64,000 bases of DNA from positions 2,945,001-3,009,000 of the forward strand of contig NZ_JAUCBZ010000015.1 of the NCBI RefSeq assembly GCF_034676545.1, written 5' to 3'. How positions within the stretch are numbered: the first letter of the stretch is position 1; each line of letters starts with the position of its first letter. The notes beneath the pieces are model-generated. The model was not told the origin of the DNA and did not search any database. It was given only the letters and a program-made list of their open reading frames with translations. Below are positions 36,960 through 45,604 of this stretch, one piece after another. This DNA comes from Pararhodobacter sp. (lineage in GTDB: Bacteria > Pseudomonadota > Alphaproteobacteria > Rhodobacterales > Rhodobacteraceae). The position numbers were made by a program, and so were the translations under genes.

Positions 36960-37467
36960 TCATAAATATTCCAATGTTTGCCGTTCTGGCGGTATTGTCG
37001 GAAACGCAGGGCACTCGGTAAAATCCAGATCGTGTCTTGCCTTGAGAAAAAAGCCGAGTATGTGGTCTAACGACCTCCAAGAATTGAAATCGCCATCGAA
37101 AAGAGACCTCATATCGTCTTTTTGATCGGGTTCCTGTTCAGTTCCGCCTTTGTAAGGCGAGTTCCCCCCTCGTTTTCGAAATCAATCTGCGCCTGATCCA
37201 GAGGACTTTGAAACAGATCCTCGGATTGAAACGTCACCCCCGTCCCCATGGGCGGGCAAATCGACAGCCAATCCATCCGCAAGGCGTTGCCGCAGGTGAT
37301 CCAGTTCTGCGCGTCCAGCGGCAGGAATTCGGCCAGTGGCTCTTTCTGGCCGCGATAGGTCACGTCGCGTTGGTATTCCGCGATGATCAGCGCCAACCGC
37401 ACGATCTTGGCCGAGAAATCCCGGATCTCGATGCCGCGTAAATTGGTCAGGGGGAGCTGCGCAAATC
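36960..37467 (-). pseudogene. Remnant of an MmeI-like DNA methyltransferase
   Basis: On the minus strand the translation gives LRGIEIRDFSAKIVRLALII, then AEYQRDVTYRGQKEPLAEFL and NWITCGNALRMDWL. After a frameshift in the ENEGG region it continues as NSPYKGGTEQEPDQKDDM and FNSWRSLDHILGFFLKA. This is the middle of an MmeI-type class I methyltransferase: NSPY stands in place of the catalytic NPPY. Both ends are missing and at least one frameshift is present. Known relatives are parts of restriction-modification systems; only this scrap is left. Confidence 0.7.
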
Positions 37468-37869
37468 ATGCGAGGGAGAGACGCGGAGAATTGGAACGAC
37501 GACGAGATTGCCTGCCGCGAGCGTGGAAGCCTCGCGCTCGAGGTTTTCGCCTGTATCACCAGCCCCGCCAAGGACGGCCCGCCCCCGCCTGAATTGCTGG
37601 TCGCGTATCTGGCCTACCAAAAAGACCTCGAGGCACGCGGCGCCTTATTCCTTGCCGGTCCGCTGTCCGATCCGACCGGCACCAGCATGCCCGGCGCGGG
37701 GCTGATCATCGACCGCGCCGAGACGATCGAGGCGGCGCGCAAACTTGCCCAGGCCGACCCGATGCACACCAGCGGCCGGCGCAGCTTTACCCGACAGGCA
37801 TGGCGCTTGAATGAGGACGCGCCACGCCAAAGGCTGCGCCTCTCGGACCCGAGTTTCGACCGTTTTTGA
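37468..37869 (+). CDS. YciI-family protein
   Basis: A 133-residue protein of the YciI/YCII dimeric alpha-beta barrel family. The core reads LVAYLAYQKDLEARGALFLA, then GPLSDPTGT and ADPMHTSGRR, with the conserved Asp before P-M-H. The N-terminal RGSLALEVF and C-terminal LNEDAPRQRLRLSDPSF are typical of a longer subfamily, so the start at 37468 looks right. Enzymes of this fold remove or rearrange small groups on ring compounds; role here unknown. It starts one base beyond the methyltransferase remnant on the other strand. Confidence 0.75.
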   Translation: MRGRDAENWNDDEIACRERGSLALEVFACITSPAKDGPPPPELLVAYLAYQKDLEARGALFLAGPLSDPTGTSMPGAGLIIDRAETIEAARKLAQADPMHTSGRRSFTRQAWRLNEDAPRQRLRLSDPSFDRF

Positions 37870-37967
37870 CCAAGACCACATTCGCGCGGCCAGCCATGCC
37901 CACTGCCGATCAACCGGCTGCGCGGCGGACAAGGCGCGCGCAGACTGCGGCAGCGCCCTTGCCGGCC

Positions 37968-38720
37968 TCAATACGCCAATTGCACCCGCAAGGTCGCCAA
38001 CATCTCAAGCAGCGCCTCTTCGATCCGGGGGCGGATTTGCACGAAACGCTGCGAGGGCACCGGCACCGAGATCGCATAGATCTCGCCGTGGCGATCACGC
38101 AGCGCCCCGCCCAATGCGGAAATCCCCTCGGTGTGCTCGTCGCTGTCACATGCCAGACCGGTTTCCCGCACCTGTGCCAGAAGCGCGGCAAACGCTGGCC
38201 AGTCGCCGCGTTTGTGCCAGCGTTGCCATTCATCCTCGACCAGCTTGCGCGCCTGATCCTCGGGCAGCAGCGACAGCGCCGAGCGTCCGTTGGCCGTGGT
38301 GGTCAGCGGAAAGGCATCCCCCACCGACGAGACCGTGCGCAGCCGGTGCATACCCGGCACCTGATCGAGAAAAATCATCGCCGCGCCGCGCAAGACCGAC
38401 AGATCCGCCGTTTCGCCCAATTGCCGCGACAGTTCCGACAGGTGCAAACGGCATTCCTCGACAACATTATAGCGCGTCGCCTCCGAGAGCGCGGTGATCT
38501 CGGGTCCCAATCTGATGCTGCCGCCCGAGCTTGACGCAATCACCAAGCGCTCGGCCTGCAACGCGCCAACGATTCGCTGCACCGTAGAGCGGGGCAATTC
38601 CACCCGTTCCGCAATCTGGCCAAGCGACAACCCGTCGGTATCATCGCGCAAAACCCTGAGAATCGCCGCCGCACGGGCGATGACTTGAATGCCGGAGCGG
38701 GCGGTTGCTTGGTCGTTCAT
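37968..38720 (-). CDS. IclR-family transcriptional regulator
   Basis: A 250-residue IclR protein: an N-terminal winged helix (LSLGQIAERVELPRSTVQRI) and a GAF-like effector domain (~residues 80-245). It is divergent from the cyclase gene at 38899, and the 178-base gap between them contains three copies of a CAATAC(A/G)G element, so it almost certainly controls the long plus-strand cluster 38.9-54.4 kb. Confidence 0.92.
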   Translation of the reverse strand: MNDQATARSGIQVIARAAAILRVLRDDTDGLSLGQIAERVELPRSTVQRIVGALQAERLVIASSSGGSIRLGPEITALSEATRYNVVEECRLHLSELSRQLGETADLSVLRGAAMIFLDQVPGMHRLRTVSSVGDAFPLTTTANGRSALSLLPEDQARKLVEDEWQRWHKRGDWPAFAALLAQVRETGLACDSDEHTEGISALGGALRDRHGEIYAISVPVPSQRFVQIRPRIEEALLEMLATLRVQLAY

Positions 38721-38750
38721 CGGCTAAGTCCTTACAAGTGTCTCACTAGG

Positions 38751-38807
38751 CAATACAGCAATCAATCATCACTTTGCAATACGGTACAAACAGCGGAATC
38801 TGTATTG
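38751..38807. promoter_or_regulatory. Candidate IclR operator array
   Basis: CAATACAG at 38751-38758, CAATACGG at 38777-38784 and the inverted copy CTGTATTG at 38800-38807 lie between the divergent IclR and cyclase genes. The direct copies are 26 bases apart and the outer pair forms a perfect 8-bp inverted repeat. The arrangement is what a dimeric or tetrameric IclR regulator would be expected to recognise. Confidence 0.55.
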
Positions 38808-38898
38808 ACCGCTATGCGGTGCATCCGTATCGTATCATGAACTGGGAGGGGCGCAACTGCACTGCCCACACCGCACGACATTCGAGGAGGAAATCGTC

Positions 38899-39735
38899 AT
38901 GGTGAAAGTTCGCGGGATCGAGTTCGAGGGCAATCTCGACAACAGCATGGGGCTGGAGTTCTACAATCTCAGCCACCGGTTCGGGTTTCAAAACCCCAAT
39001 TGGCCGTATTTCGAAGATACCAAAATCGAGCGCATCCATTATATGGCGAAATCCGGCGTGCTCTCGCAGCGCATCACCACCACGATGCACGCCACCACCC
39101 ATATCGACGCGCCCGCCCATGTCGTGCAGGGCACGCCGTTTATCGACGAAGTGCCGCTGCCGCATTTCTTCGGCTCGGGGATCGTGGTCGCCTTGCCCAA
39201 GAAGAAATGGGAGCCGATCACCGCCGAGGATCTCGAGAAAGCCTGCGGTCATGTGATCCGCAAAGGCGATGTGCTGATCATCAACACCGGCTGGCACAAA
39301 CACTATGAAGATGGAGACTATTTCGCCTATTGCCCCGGTTTCGTGAAATCGGCGGGCGAATGGATGGTCGAGAAGGGCGTCAAGGTTGTCGGTCATGACA
39401 CCCAAGCCAATGACCACCCGCTGGCCACCGCAATTGGCCCCCAGCGCAACGGCCCGCTACTGCCGCATCTGGCCGAGGAATACAAGGAATGGTCCGGCGG
39501 TGTCGATTGGAAGGACGCATTTCCCGAGTGGGAGCCGGTGCATAACGTGCTGTTCAAAAATGGCATTATGGGGATCGAGAATGTCGGCGGCGATCTGGAC
39601 GCAGTCACCGGCAAACGCTGCACCTTTGCCTTCTTCCCCTGGAACTGGGACCGCGGCGACGGCTGTATCGTGCGGCTGGTCGCAATGATCGACAAAAGCC
39701 AGAACTTCCGCATCGAAGCGGGCGAGGCGATCTGA
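38899..39735 (+). CDS. Cyclase-family metal hydrolase
   Basis: A 278-residue cyclase/KynB-superfamily protein with the motif MHATTHIDAPAH (HxTTHxDxPxH) that coordinates the metal. An unusually long insertion follows (residues ~155-215, rich in acidic and aromatic residues). The ATG is preceded by GAGGAGG. It is the first gene under the IclR-linked promoter and probably opens a cyclic amide, imide or lactone. It is clearly different from the other cyclase at 32.2 kb. Confidence 0.88.
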   Translation: MVKVRGIEFEGNLDNSMGLEFYNLSHRFGFQNPNWPYFEDTKIERIHYMAKSGVLSQRITTTMHATTHIDAPAHVVQGTPFIDEVPLPHFFGSGIVVALPKKKWEPITAEDLEKACGHVIRKGDVLIINTGWHKHYEDGDYFAYCPGFVKSAGEWMVEKGVKVVGHDTQANDHPLATAIGPQRNGPLLPHLAEEYKEWSGGVDWKDAFPEWEPVHNVLFKNGIMGIENVGGDLDAVTGKRCTFAFFPWNWDRGDGCIVRLVAMIDKSQNFRIEAGEAI

Positions 39736-39740
39736 GGCAT

Positions 39741-39820
39741 GTCGGATCGGGCCTTGCCCGATCCGACCGGCGGGGGGCTACGCGCCCCCCGCACCCCCGC
39801 GGAGTATTTTCCGCAAGATG
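39741..39820. repeat. Double GC hairpin and conserved intergenic element
   Basis: A perfect 12-bp stem (39741-39752 with 39756-39767, loop CTT) is followed by a second 7-bp stem GGGGGGC / GCCCCCC (39772-39778 with 39784-39790) and then a GCGGAGTATTTTCCGC segment ending in AAGATGAAG. No U-run follows. From memory this combination is a widespread intergenic repeat in Rhodobacterales genomes. It lies between two genes of the same cluster and may attenuate transcription or stabilise the upstream message. Confidence 0.6.
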
Positions 39821-39850
39821 AAGCACAAGCCGGAAGGGGAGGTCTGGCCC

Positions 39851-40201
39851 ATGCATGTGAAACACTTTCAGGACGCCGCCCCCTATGAAGCGCCGAACCA
39901 TTTCGGCTGCCATGGGCTGCGGTTGCAAGGGTTCGAACCGGATGGCCCCAAAAATCAATGGGTTGGCCTGAGCCAGTTCCTGCCCGCAGGCGGCGCAGGG
40001 CCGGACAGCACGCCTTTTGAGAAAGTCTATGTCGTCCTTGAAGGCGAGATGACCGTGATCATCGACGGCACCGAGACCGTACTTGGCAAATACGACAGCT
40101 GCACGATCCCCGCCGGTGAAATCCGCACCATCGAAAACCGCAGCAATCACACCTGCACAATGCTGGTGGTGATCCCCTACCCGCCCGGAGTGACGCCATG
40201 A
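39851..40201 (+). CDS. Cupin-domain protein
   Basis: A 116-residue single-cupin protein: strand motif GPDSTPFEKVYVVLEGEM and second motif GKYDSCTIPAGEIRTIENRS. The first cupin motif keeps the Glu but lacks the usual two His, so metal binding is doubtful. The ATG at 39851 has GGGGAGG eight bases upstream; the in-frame ATG at 39818 belongs to the intergenic repeat. Its stop overlaps the next ATG (ATGA). Confidence 0.82.
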   Translation: MHVKHFQDAAPYEAPNHFGCHGLRLQGFEPDGPKNQWVGLSQFLPAGGAGPDSTPFEKVYVVLEGEMTVIIDGTETVLGKYDSCTIPAGEIRTIENRSNHTCTMLVVIPYPPGVTP

Positions 40202-40989
40202 CCCTGCCCGACCCTCTCGAGTTGTTCAATGTGCGCGGCAAGATCGCGCTGATCACCGGCGCATCGGGCGCCTTTGGCGCGGTGGCGGCGCGGATCTTGG
40301 GCGGCGCGGGCTGCAAGCTGGTGCTTGCCGCGGGCAATGCCGCGGCGCTGGCCGAACTGGCCGAGGCGTGTCGCGCAGGCGGCGCCGAGGTCATCGAGGT
40401 CAACGCCCGCCCCGACAGCGAGGCGGCCTGTGACGCGCTGGTGGCCAAAGCCGTCGAGGCGTTCGGCGCGCTCGATATTCTGGTGGTGGCATCGGGGATG
40501 AATAAAGTTGCCAAGATCGACGAGATGGCACCCGAGACATTCGCGCAGGTGATGGATGCCAATGTCACCCAAAGCTGGCTTTTGGCGCGGGCGGCCACGG
40601 TGCAGATGAAAGCGCAGGGCTCGGGCAAGATTGTGCTGGTCAGCTCGGCGCGCGGGCTCCTGGGGCATCCGGCGGGCTATACCGCCTATTGCGCTTCGAA
40701 AGCGGCGGTGGACGGGATCACCAAATCGCTGGGCTGCGAGTTGGGGCCGCTTGGCATCACCGTCAATGCAATTGCCCCCACCGTGTTCCGCAGCCCGCTG
40801 ACCGCATGGATGTTCGGCGACGACGATCACGCCAAATCCGTCCGTGCGGGGTTCTTGGCCCGCGTTCCCAAAGGCCGCTTGGGCGAACCCGAGGATCTGG
40901 CCGGTCCGCTGCTGTTTCTCGCCTCGAAAGCCTCAGATTTTTACACCGGGCATATCCTCTATGCCGACGGTGGCTATACGGCGGGTTGA
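40198..40989 (+). CDS. Short-chain dehydrogenase/reductase (SDR)
   Basis: A 263-residue classical SDR with TGASGAFG as glycine motif, a catalytic Ser in LVSSARG and YCASK as the catalytic pair. The usual NNAG is replaced by VASGMN. It is overlapped by four bases with the cupin gene and ends four bases before the hydroxyacyl-CoA dehydrogenase. Probably oxidises an alcohol intermediate of the pathway. Confidence 0.88.
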   Translation: MTLPDPLELFNVRGKIALITGASGAFGAVAARILGGAGCKLVLAAGNAAALAELAEACRAGGAEVIEVNARPDSEAACDALVAKAVEAFGALDILVVASGMNKVAKIDEMAPETFAQVMDANVTQSWLLARAATVQMKAQGSGKIVLVSSARGLLGHPAGYTAYCASKAAVDGITKSLGCELGPLGITVNAIAPTVFRSPLTAWMFGDDDHAKSVRAGFLARVPKGRLGEPEDLAGPLLFLASKASDFYTGHILYADGGYTAG

Positions 40990-40992
40990 GGG

Positions 40993-41922
40993 ATGAGCGC
41001 GCGCGCACAACAGATTGCGGTGATCGGCGCGGGGCTGATGGGCCACGGGATTGCCCTGACACTTGCGCGGGCGGGATATCCGGTGGCGATCACCGATCCC
41101 GTGGCCGAGGCCCGCGCCTCGGTCAAATCCCGGATCAGCGCCAGCATGGGGCTGTTGGGGCATGCCGAAGGCGAGATCACGCAGACGCTTGATCTGGTTG
41201 AGGTTCTCGACACCACCGCGCAGGCCGTGGCACAGGCGGATGTGGTCTTTGAAGCGGCGCCCGAGAAAATGGACCTCAAACGCCGGATCTTTGCCGAAGT
41301 TGAGGCCCACGCGCCCGAGTCGGCAATTCTGGCCTCGAACACTTCGGTGATGCCGATCACCGAGATCATGCGCGATCTGCGGCTGAAATCCCGCGCGCTT
41401 GGCACCCATTGGTGGAATCCGCCGCATCTGATCCCGCTGGTTGAAGTGGTGCGCACCCGTTGGACCGATGACACCGCCATGCGTAAAATGGTCGCTCTCT
41501 TGGAAAACGCCGGTAAAACACCGGTGCGCGTCGAGCAGGACGTGCCCGGATTCATCGGCAACCGCCTGCAACATGCGCTCTGGCGTGAGGCGATCAGCCT
41601 TGTCGAGCGCGGGATTTGCGATGCAGAATCCGTCGATACGGTGATCAAATCCTGCTTTGGCCGCCGCCTGTCAGTGCTGGGACCGCTGGAGAATGCCGAT
41701 CTGGTCGGCACCGATCTGACGCTGGATATCCACAACACGGTGCTGGCCGATCTCGAAAGCCGCCAAGGCCCCTCGCCCTATCTGCAACGCCTCGTCGCCG
41801 AGGGCAAACTGGGCATGAAAACCGGCGAAGGGTTCCGCAAATGGACACCGGAACAGGCTGACGCGCTGCGCAACCGTGTTGCCACGCATTTGCGCAAACT
41901 GGACGGAATACTCGACGACTAG
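40993..41922 (+). CDS. 3-hydroxyacyl-CoA dehydrogenase family protein
   Basis: A 309-residue protein with an N-terminal Rossmann motif (VIGAGLMGHGIA), the conserved SNTSVMPITEI and the HWWNPPHLIPLVEV segment around the catalytic His, and the domain boundary QDVPGFIGNRLQHAL. It is the single-domain soluble type, related to 3-hydroxybutyryl-CoA dehydrogenase and L-gulonate or carnitine dehydrogenases, so the substrate may not be a CoA ester. Confidence 0.87.
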   Translation: MSARAQQIAVIGAGLMGHGIALTLARAGYPVAITDPVAEARASVKSRISASMGLLGHAEGEITQTLDLVEVLDTTAQAVAQADVVFEAAPEKMDLKRRIFAEVEAHAPESAILASNTSVMPITEIMRDLRLKSRALGTHWWNPPHLIPLVEVVRTRWTDDTAMRKMVALLENAGKTPVRVEQDVPGFIGNRLQHALWREAISLVERGICDAESVDTVIKSCFGRRLSVLGPLENADLVGTDLTLDIHNTVLADLESRQGPSPYLQRLVAEGKLGMKTGEGFRKWTPEQADALRNRVATHLRKLDGILDD

Positions 41923-41972
41923 GCGCAGCTCCGCGCCATTTCCAACCATCTCGAACTGGGGAGGACGAGACC

Positions 41973-43256
41973 ATGACATCCTTACACCGTAGCACCATCA
42001 ACCGCCGCCGGTTTCTTGCCGGCACTTCGGCGCTGCTGGCCGCGCCCGCAATCTTGCGCGGCAGTCGTGCCTATGCGCAAACACCGACGCTCAAAGTCGG
42101 CCATGTCAGCCCGCGCACCGGCCCGCTGGCCGGATTTGCCGAAGCCGATGACTATGTGCTCGAGGCGATTTCCCAAAGGTTCAGCGCCGGAATCGAGAAC
42201 AACGGCCGTACTTGGGCGATCGAGGTGATCTCGAAGGACAGCCAGTCGAACCCGAACCGCGCCGCCGAAGTGGCCAGCCAGTTGATCCTCGAGGATGAGG
42301 TCGACATCATCGTCGCGGCCTCGACGCCGGACACGGTCAATCCGGTCTCGGATCAGGCCGAGATCAACGACGTTCCCTGTATCACCACCGATTGCCCGTG
42401 GCAGCCGTATTTCTTTGGCCGCGGCGGCAATCCTGCCGAGGGCTTTCGCAATACCTTCCATTTTTTCTGGGGTCTTGAGGATGTGATCGCCGCCTTCCTC
42501 GATATGTGGGGCGGCACAGGGGTGGCGCCGGTAATCGGTGGATTGTTCCCCAATGATGCGGATGGCAACGCTTGGGGCGATCCGGTCAATGGCTTGCCCA
42601 CGCCGCTGGCCGAGGCCGGTTACAACCTGATCGATCCCGGTCGCTATCAGCCGATGTCGGATGATTTCTCGAACTATATCAACGCCTTCAAAGAGGCCGG
42701 ATGCGAGATTGTCACCGGCAATATGATCGCGCCGGATTTCGGCACCTTCTGGGCGCAGGCCGCGCAACAAGGCTTTGCGCCGAAGATCGTGACCATCGGC
42801 AAGGCGCTGTTGTTCCCCTCGGTGATCGAGGGCTTGGGGGACCGCGGTATTGGCCTCTCGTCCGAGGTCTGGTGGTCGCCCAACCATCCCTTCGCCTCAT
42901 CCCTGACCGGCGCCAGTGCCGCCGATCTCGCGCATGGGTTCACCGCCGCCACCGGCCGCCCGTGGACGCAGCCGATCGGCTTTAAACACGCGCTCTTCGA
43001 GGTCGTCGCCGATGTTGTTGCGCGCTCCGAGGATCTCGAGGATCCCGACGCCCTGCTGGAGGCGATCCGCACGACGGATATCAACTCGATTGTCGGACCG
43101 ATCAACTGGGCGAACGGGCCAGTGCCGAACGTCACCAAAACACCTCTGGTCGCCGGTCAATGGCAGCGTGAAGGCGAGGGCATTGATCTGAAGATCGTCG
43201 CCAACTCCCACGCGCCCGAGATCCCGACCACCGGCGAATTGATGTTGCTGGCGTAA
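41973..43256 (+). CDS. Liv-type ABC transporter substrate-binding protein
   Basis: A 427-residue periplasmic binding protein with a twin-arginine signal (INRRRFLAGTSALLAAPAIL, cleavage after AYA). It has the type I periplasmic-binding fold (LKVGHVSPRTGPLAGF; DIIVAASTPDTVNPVSD; conserved lobe-2 segment EIVTGNMIAPDFGTFW). The ATG has GGGAGG upstream. It starts the five-gene ABC transporter block. The ligand is unknown; the family imports branched-chain amino acids, amides, ureas and aromatic acids. Confidence 0.9.
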   Translation: MTSLHRSTINRRRFLAGTSALLAAPAILRGSRAYAQTPTLKVGHVSPRTGPLAGFAEADDYVLEAISQRFSAGIENNGRTWAIEVISKDSQSNPNRAAEVASQLILEDEVDIIVAASTPDTVNPVSDQAEINDVPCITTDCPWQPYFFGRGGNPAEGFRNTFHFFWGLEDVIAAFLDMWGGTGVAPVIGGLFPNDADGNAWGDPVNGLPTPLAEAGYNLIDPGRYQPMSDDFSNYINAFKEAGCEIVTGNMIAPDFGTFWAQAAQQGFAPKIVTIGKALLFPSVIEGLGDRGIGLSSEVWWSPNHPFASSLTGASAADLAHGFTAATGRPWTQPIGFKHALFEVVADVVARSEDLEDPDALLEAIRTTDINSIVGPINWANGPVPNVTKTPLVAGQWQREGEGIDLKIVANSHAPEIPTTGELMLLA

Positions 43257-43311
43257 CGCGCAAATGCCGTCCGGCGGTGGCCGGGCGGCGTGGTTTACTG
43301 CAGAGGGTTTG

Positions 43312-44040
43312 ATGTCGGTAATTCTGGAACTCAACGGTGTGACGAAAGCCTTTGGCGCGGTGGTTGTCGCCGATGACCAAAGCTGGACCCTCGACAAGGG
43401 CGAGGCCTTGGGGGTGATCGGGCCGAACGGCGCGGGCAAAACCACGATGTTCAATCTGGTCACCGGCAATCTTGCTGCGGATGCCGGTGTGATCCGGCTC
43501 AACGGCGAGACGATCAGCAAATGGTCCGCCGCACGCCGCTGCCGCGCCGGTATCGCGCGCAGTTTTCAGGTGCCACAACCCTTTGCGCATATGACCGTGT
43601 TTGAAAATGCCTATGTCGCTGCCACACAGGGCGCGGGGCTCTCGTCGACACAGGCCGACCGGCTGTGTCTTGAGGTGCTCGACCGCACTGGCTTGCTGGC
43701 CAAGTCCAACGTCAAGGCCGGTGGCCTGACCCTGCTCGAGCGCAAGCGGCTGGAGCTCTCGCGCGCGCTCTGTGCCAAGCCCAGTGTTCTGCTGCTTGAC
43801 GAGATCGCGGGCGGGCTCACCGAACACGAATGCCACGCGCTGATCCAGACCATCAAGGATGTGCGCGAAACCGGCGTGTCGATCGTCTGGATCGAACATG
43901 TCGTGCATGCGCTGCTGGCCGTTGTCGACCGGCTGATTGTGATCGATTTCGGCAAAAAGATCGCCGAGGGCGCACCCACGGCAATCATGCAATCCGACGC
44001 CGTGCGCGAGATTTATCTGGGGCTTGATGCCGATGCCTGA
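43312..44040 (+). CDS. livG: Liv-type ABC transporter ATP-binding protein (LivG type)
   Basis: A 242-residue ATPase: Walker A GPNGAGKTT, the signature region LTLLERKRLELSRAL and Walker B VLLLDEIAGGL with the catalytic Glu. The signature lacks the usual LSGG, as is common in LivG-type subunits. I favour the ATG at 43312 (MSVILELNGVTKAFG), as homologs begin there; an in-frame ATG at 43264 would add 16 residues. It acts with the next three genes at the inner membrane. Confidence 0.9.
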   Translation: MSVILELNGVTKAFGAVVVADDQSWTLDKGEALGVIGPNGAGKTTMFNLVTGNLAADAGVIRLNGETISKWSAARRCRAGIARSFQVPQPFAHMTVFENAYVAATQGAGLSSTQADRLCLEVLDRTGLLAKSNVKAGGLTLLERKRLELSRALCAKPSVLLLDEIAGGLTEHECHALIQTIKDVRETGVSIVWIEHVVHALLAVVDRLIVIDFGKKIAEGAPTAIMQSDAVREIYLGLDADA

Positions 44041-44737
44041 TCCGATCCTGACCATCGACGGGCTCAACGCCCATTACGGCGATTTCCAAGCGCTCTATGA
44101 TCTCTCGATGAGCGTCGAAGCCGGCGAAGTCGTGGCGGTGATTGGCGCGAATGGCGCCGGTAAAACCACGCTGCTGCGCTCGATCAGCGGGCTGTTGCGC
44201 AATGCGCCTGCGTCGGTGCTCTGGCGCGGCACCCCGATCGGGGCGATGCGCGCCGACCAGATTGCCGCGCAGGGCATCGCGCTGGTGCCCGAGGGCCGTC
44301 TGCTCTTTCCGTCGCTGAGCGTCGAGGAAAACCTGATCATCGGCGGGCAATCGGGCCGCAAGGGGCCGTGGAATTTGCAACGCGTTTACCGGCTGTTTCC
44401 GGTGCTGGAAGAGCGCCGCAATCAGGCCTCGACTTCGCTATCGGGCGGGCAGCAGCAGATGGTCGCGATTGGCCGCGCGCTGATGTCGAACCCCGATGTG
44501 GTGTTGATGGACGAGATCAGCCTTGGCCTCGCGCCGGTGATCATCCGCCAGATCTATGAGGCCCTGCCCGGCATTGTCGGCGAAGGTCTGACGGCAGTGC
44601 TGGTCGAGCAAGACATCTCGAAGGCGCTCTCGGTCTCGAAACGGGTCTACTGCCTGCAAGAGGGCCGCGTCTCGCTTGAAGGCCCATCTCAATCTGTATC
44701 GCGCGACGATATTTCGCGCGCATATTTCGGGGTTTAG
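44027..44737 (+). CDS. livF: Liv-type ABC transporter ATP-binding protein (LivF type)
   Basis: About 236 residues with Walker A GANGAGKTT, the canonical signature LSGGQQQM and Walker B VVLMDEISLGLAP. It starts inside the previous gene; ATG codons at 44027 and 44033 are both possible. The gene order here is binding protein-livG-livF-livH-livM, which differs from the usual permeases-before-ATPases order. Confidence 0.9.
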   Translation: MPMPDPILTIDGLNAHYGDFQALYDLSMSVEAGEVVAVIGANGAGKTTLLRSISGLLRNAPASVLWRGTPIGAMRADQIAAQGIALVPEGRLLFPSLSVEENLIIGGQSGRKGPWNLQRVYRLFPVLEERRNQASTSLSGGQQQMVAIGRALMSNPDVVLMDEISLGLAPVIIRQIYEALPGIVGEGLTAVLVEQDISKALSVSKRVYCLQEGRVSLEGPSQSVSRDDISRAYFGV

Positions 44738-44740
44738 CCA

Positions 44741-45604
44741 ATGGATTGGATCAATGCTGTTATCCAGGGCGTGTTGCTGGGCGGGCTCTATGCCCTCTTC
44801 GCCGCCGGGTTGAGCCTGATTTTCGGAGTGATGCGGCTGGTCAATATTGCCCATGGCGATCTGATCGTGCTCTCGGCCTATCTGGCGCTGACCGTGACCA
44901 CGGCGTTGGGGCTGCATCCCCTGCTGGCGCTGGTCATTGTCGTGCCGGGCATGGCGCTGGTCGGCTATACGCTGCAACGCGCGATCCTGAACCGGACCAT
45001 GGGCGATGACCTGCTACCGCCCTTGCTGGTGACCTTTGGTCTGTCGGTGATCATCCAGAACGCGTTGCTGGCGGGGTATTCCGCCGATCCGCAAAAGCTG
45101 CAAGGCGGCGCCATCGAGACCGCCAGCGTGGCACTTGGCCCGATTGCGCTGGGAGTGATGCCGCTGATCGTCTTTGCCACGGCGGTGGTGGTGATCGCGG
45201 CACTGCAATGGATGTTCTACCGCACCGCCCTTGGCCGCGCCTTTCGCGCCACCTCGGACAATCAGGATATCGCCCAATTGATGGGGCTGAACCGCGCGCA
45301 TGTCTTCGGGCTGGCGATGGGGCTGTCGCTGGCGGTCACCGCGTTGGCGGGCGTGTTTTTGGGCATGCGCACCTCTTTTGATCCTGCCGCCGGTTCGGCG
45401 CGGCTGATCTTCGGCTTTGAAGCGGTAATCATCGGCGGTCTGGGCAATCTGTGGGGCACTTTGGCCGGAGGCGTGATCCTCGGCGTGGCGCAAACCCTCG
45501 GCGCCAAAATCAACCCCGGTTTCCAAATTCTGGCAGGGCATCTCGTGTTTCTCGCGATCCTTGCGATCCGGCCCCGTGGCCTCTTTCCAAGGATTGACGG
45601 ATGA
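44741..45604 (+). CDS. livH: Liv-type ABC transporter permease (LivH type)
   Basis: A 287-residue membrane protein with about eight hydrophobic helices. The opening VIQGVLLGGLYALFAAGLSL and the family signature LGNLWGTLAGGVILGVAQ near the C-terminus identify it as a LivH-type permease. It forms the channel with the next protein. Its end overlaps the next start (ATGA). Confidence 0.92.
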   Translation: MDWINAVIQGVLLGGLYALFAAGLSLIFGVMRLVNIAHGDLIVLSAYLALTVTTALGLHPLLALVIVVPGMALVGYTLQRAILNRTMGDDLLPPLLVTFGLSVIIQNALLAGYSADPQKLQGGAIETASVALGPIALGVMPLIVFATAVVVIAALQWMFYRTALGRAFRATSDNQDIAQLMGLNRAHVFGLAMGLSLAVTALAGVFLGMRTSFDPAAGSARLIFGFEAVIIGGLGNLWGTLAGGVILGVAQTLGAKINPGFQILAGHLVFLAILAIRPRGLFPRIDG

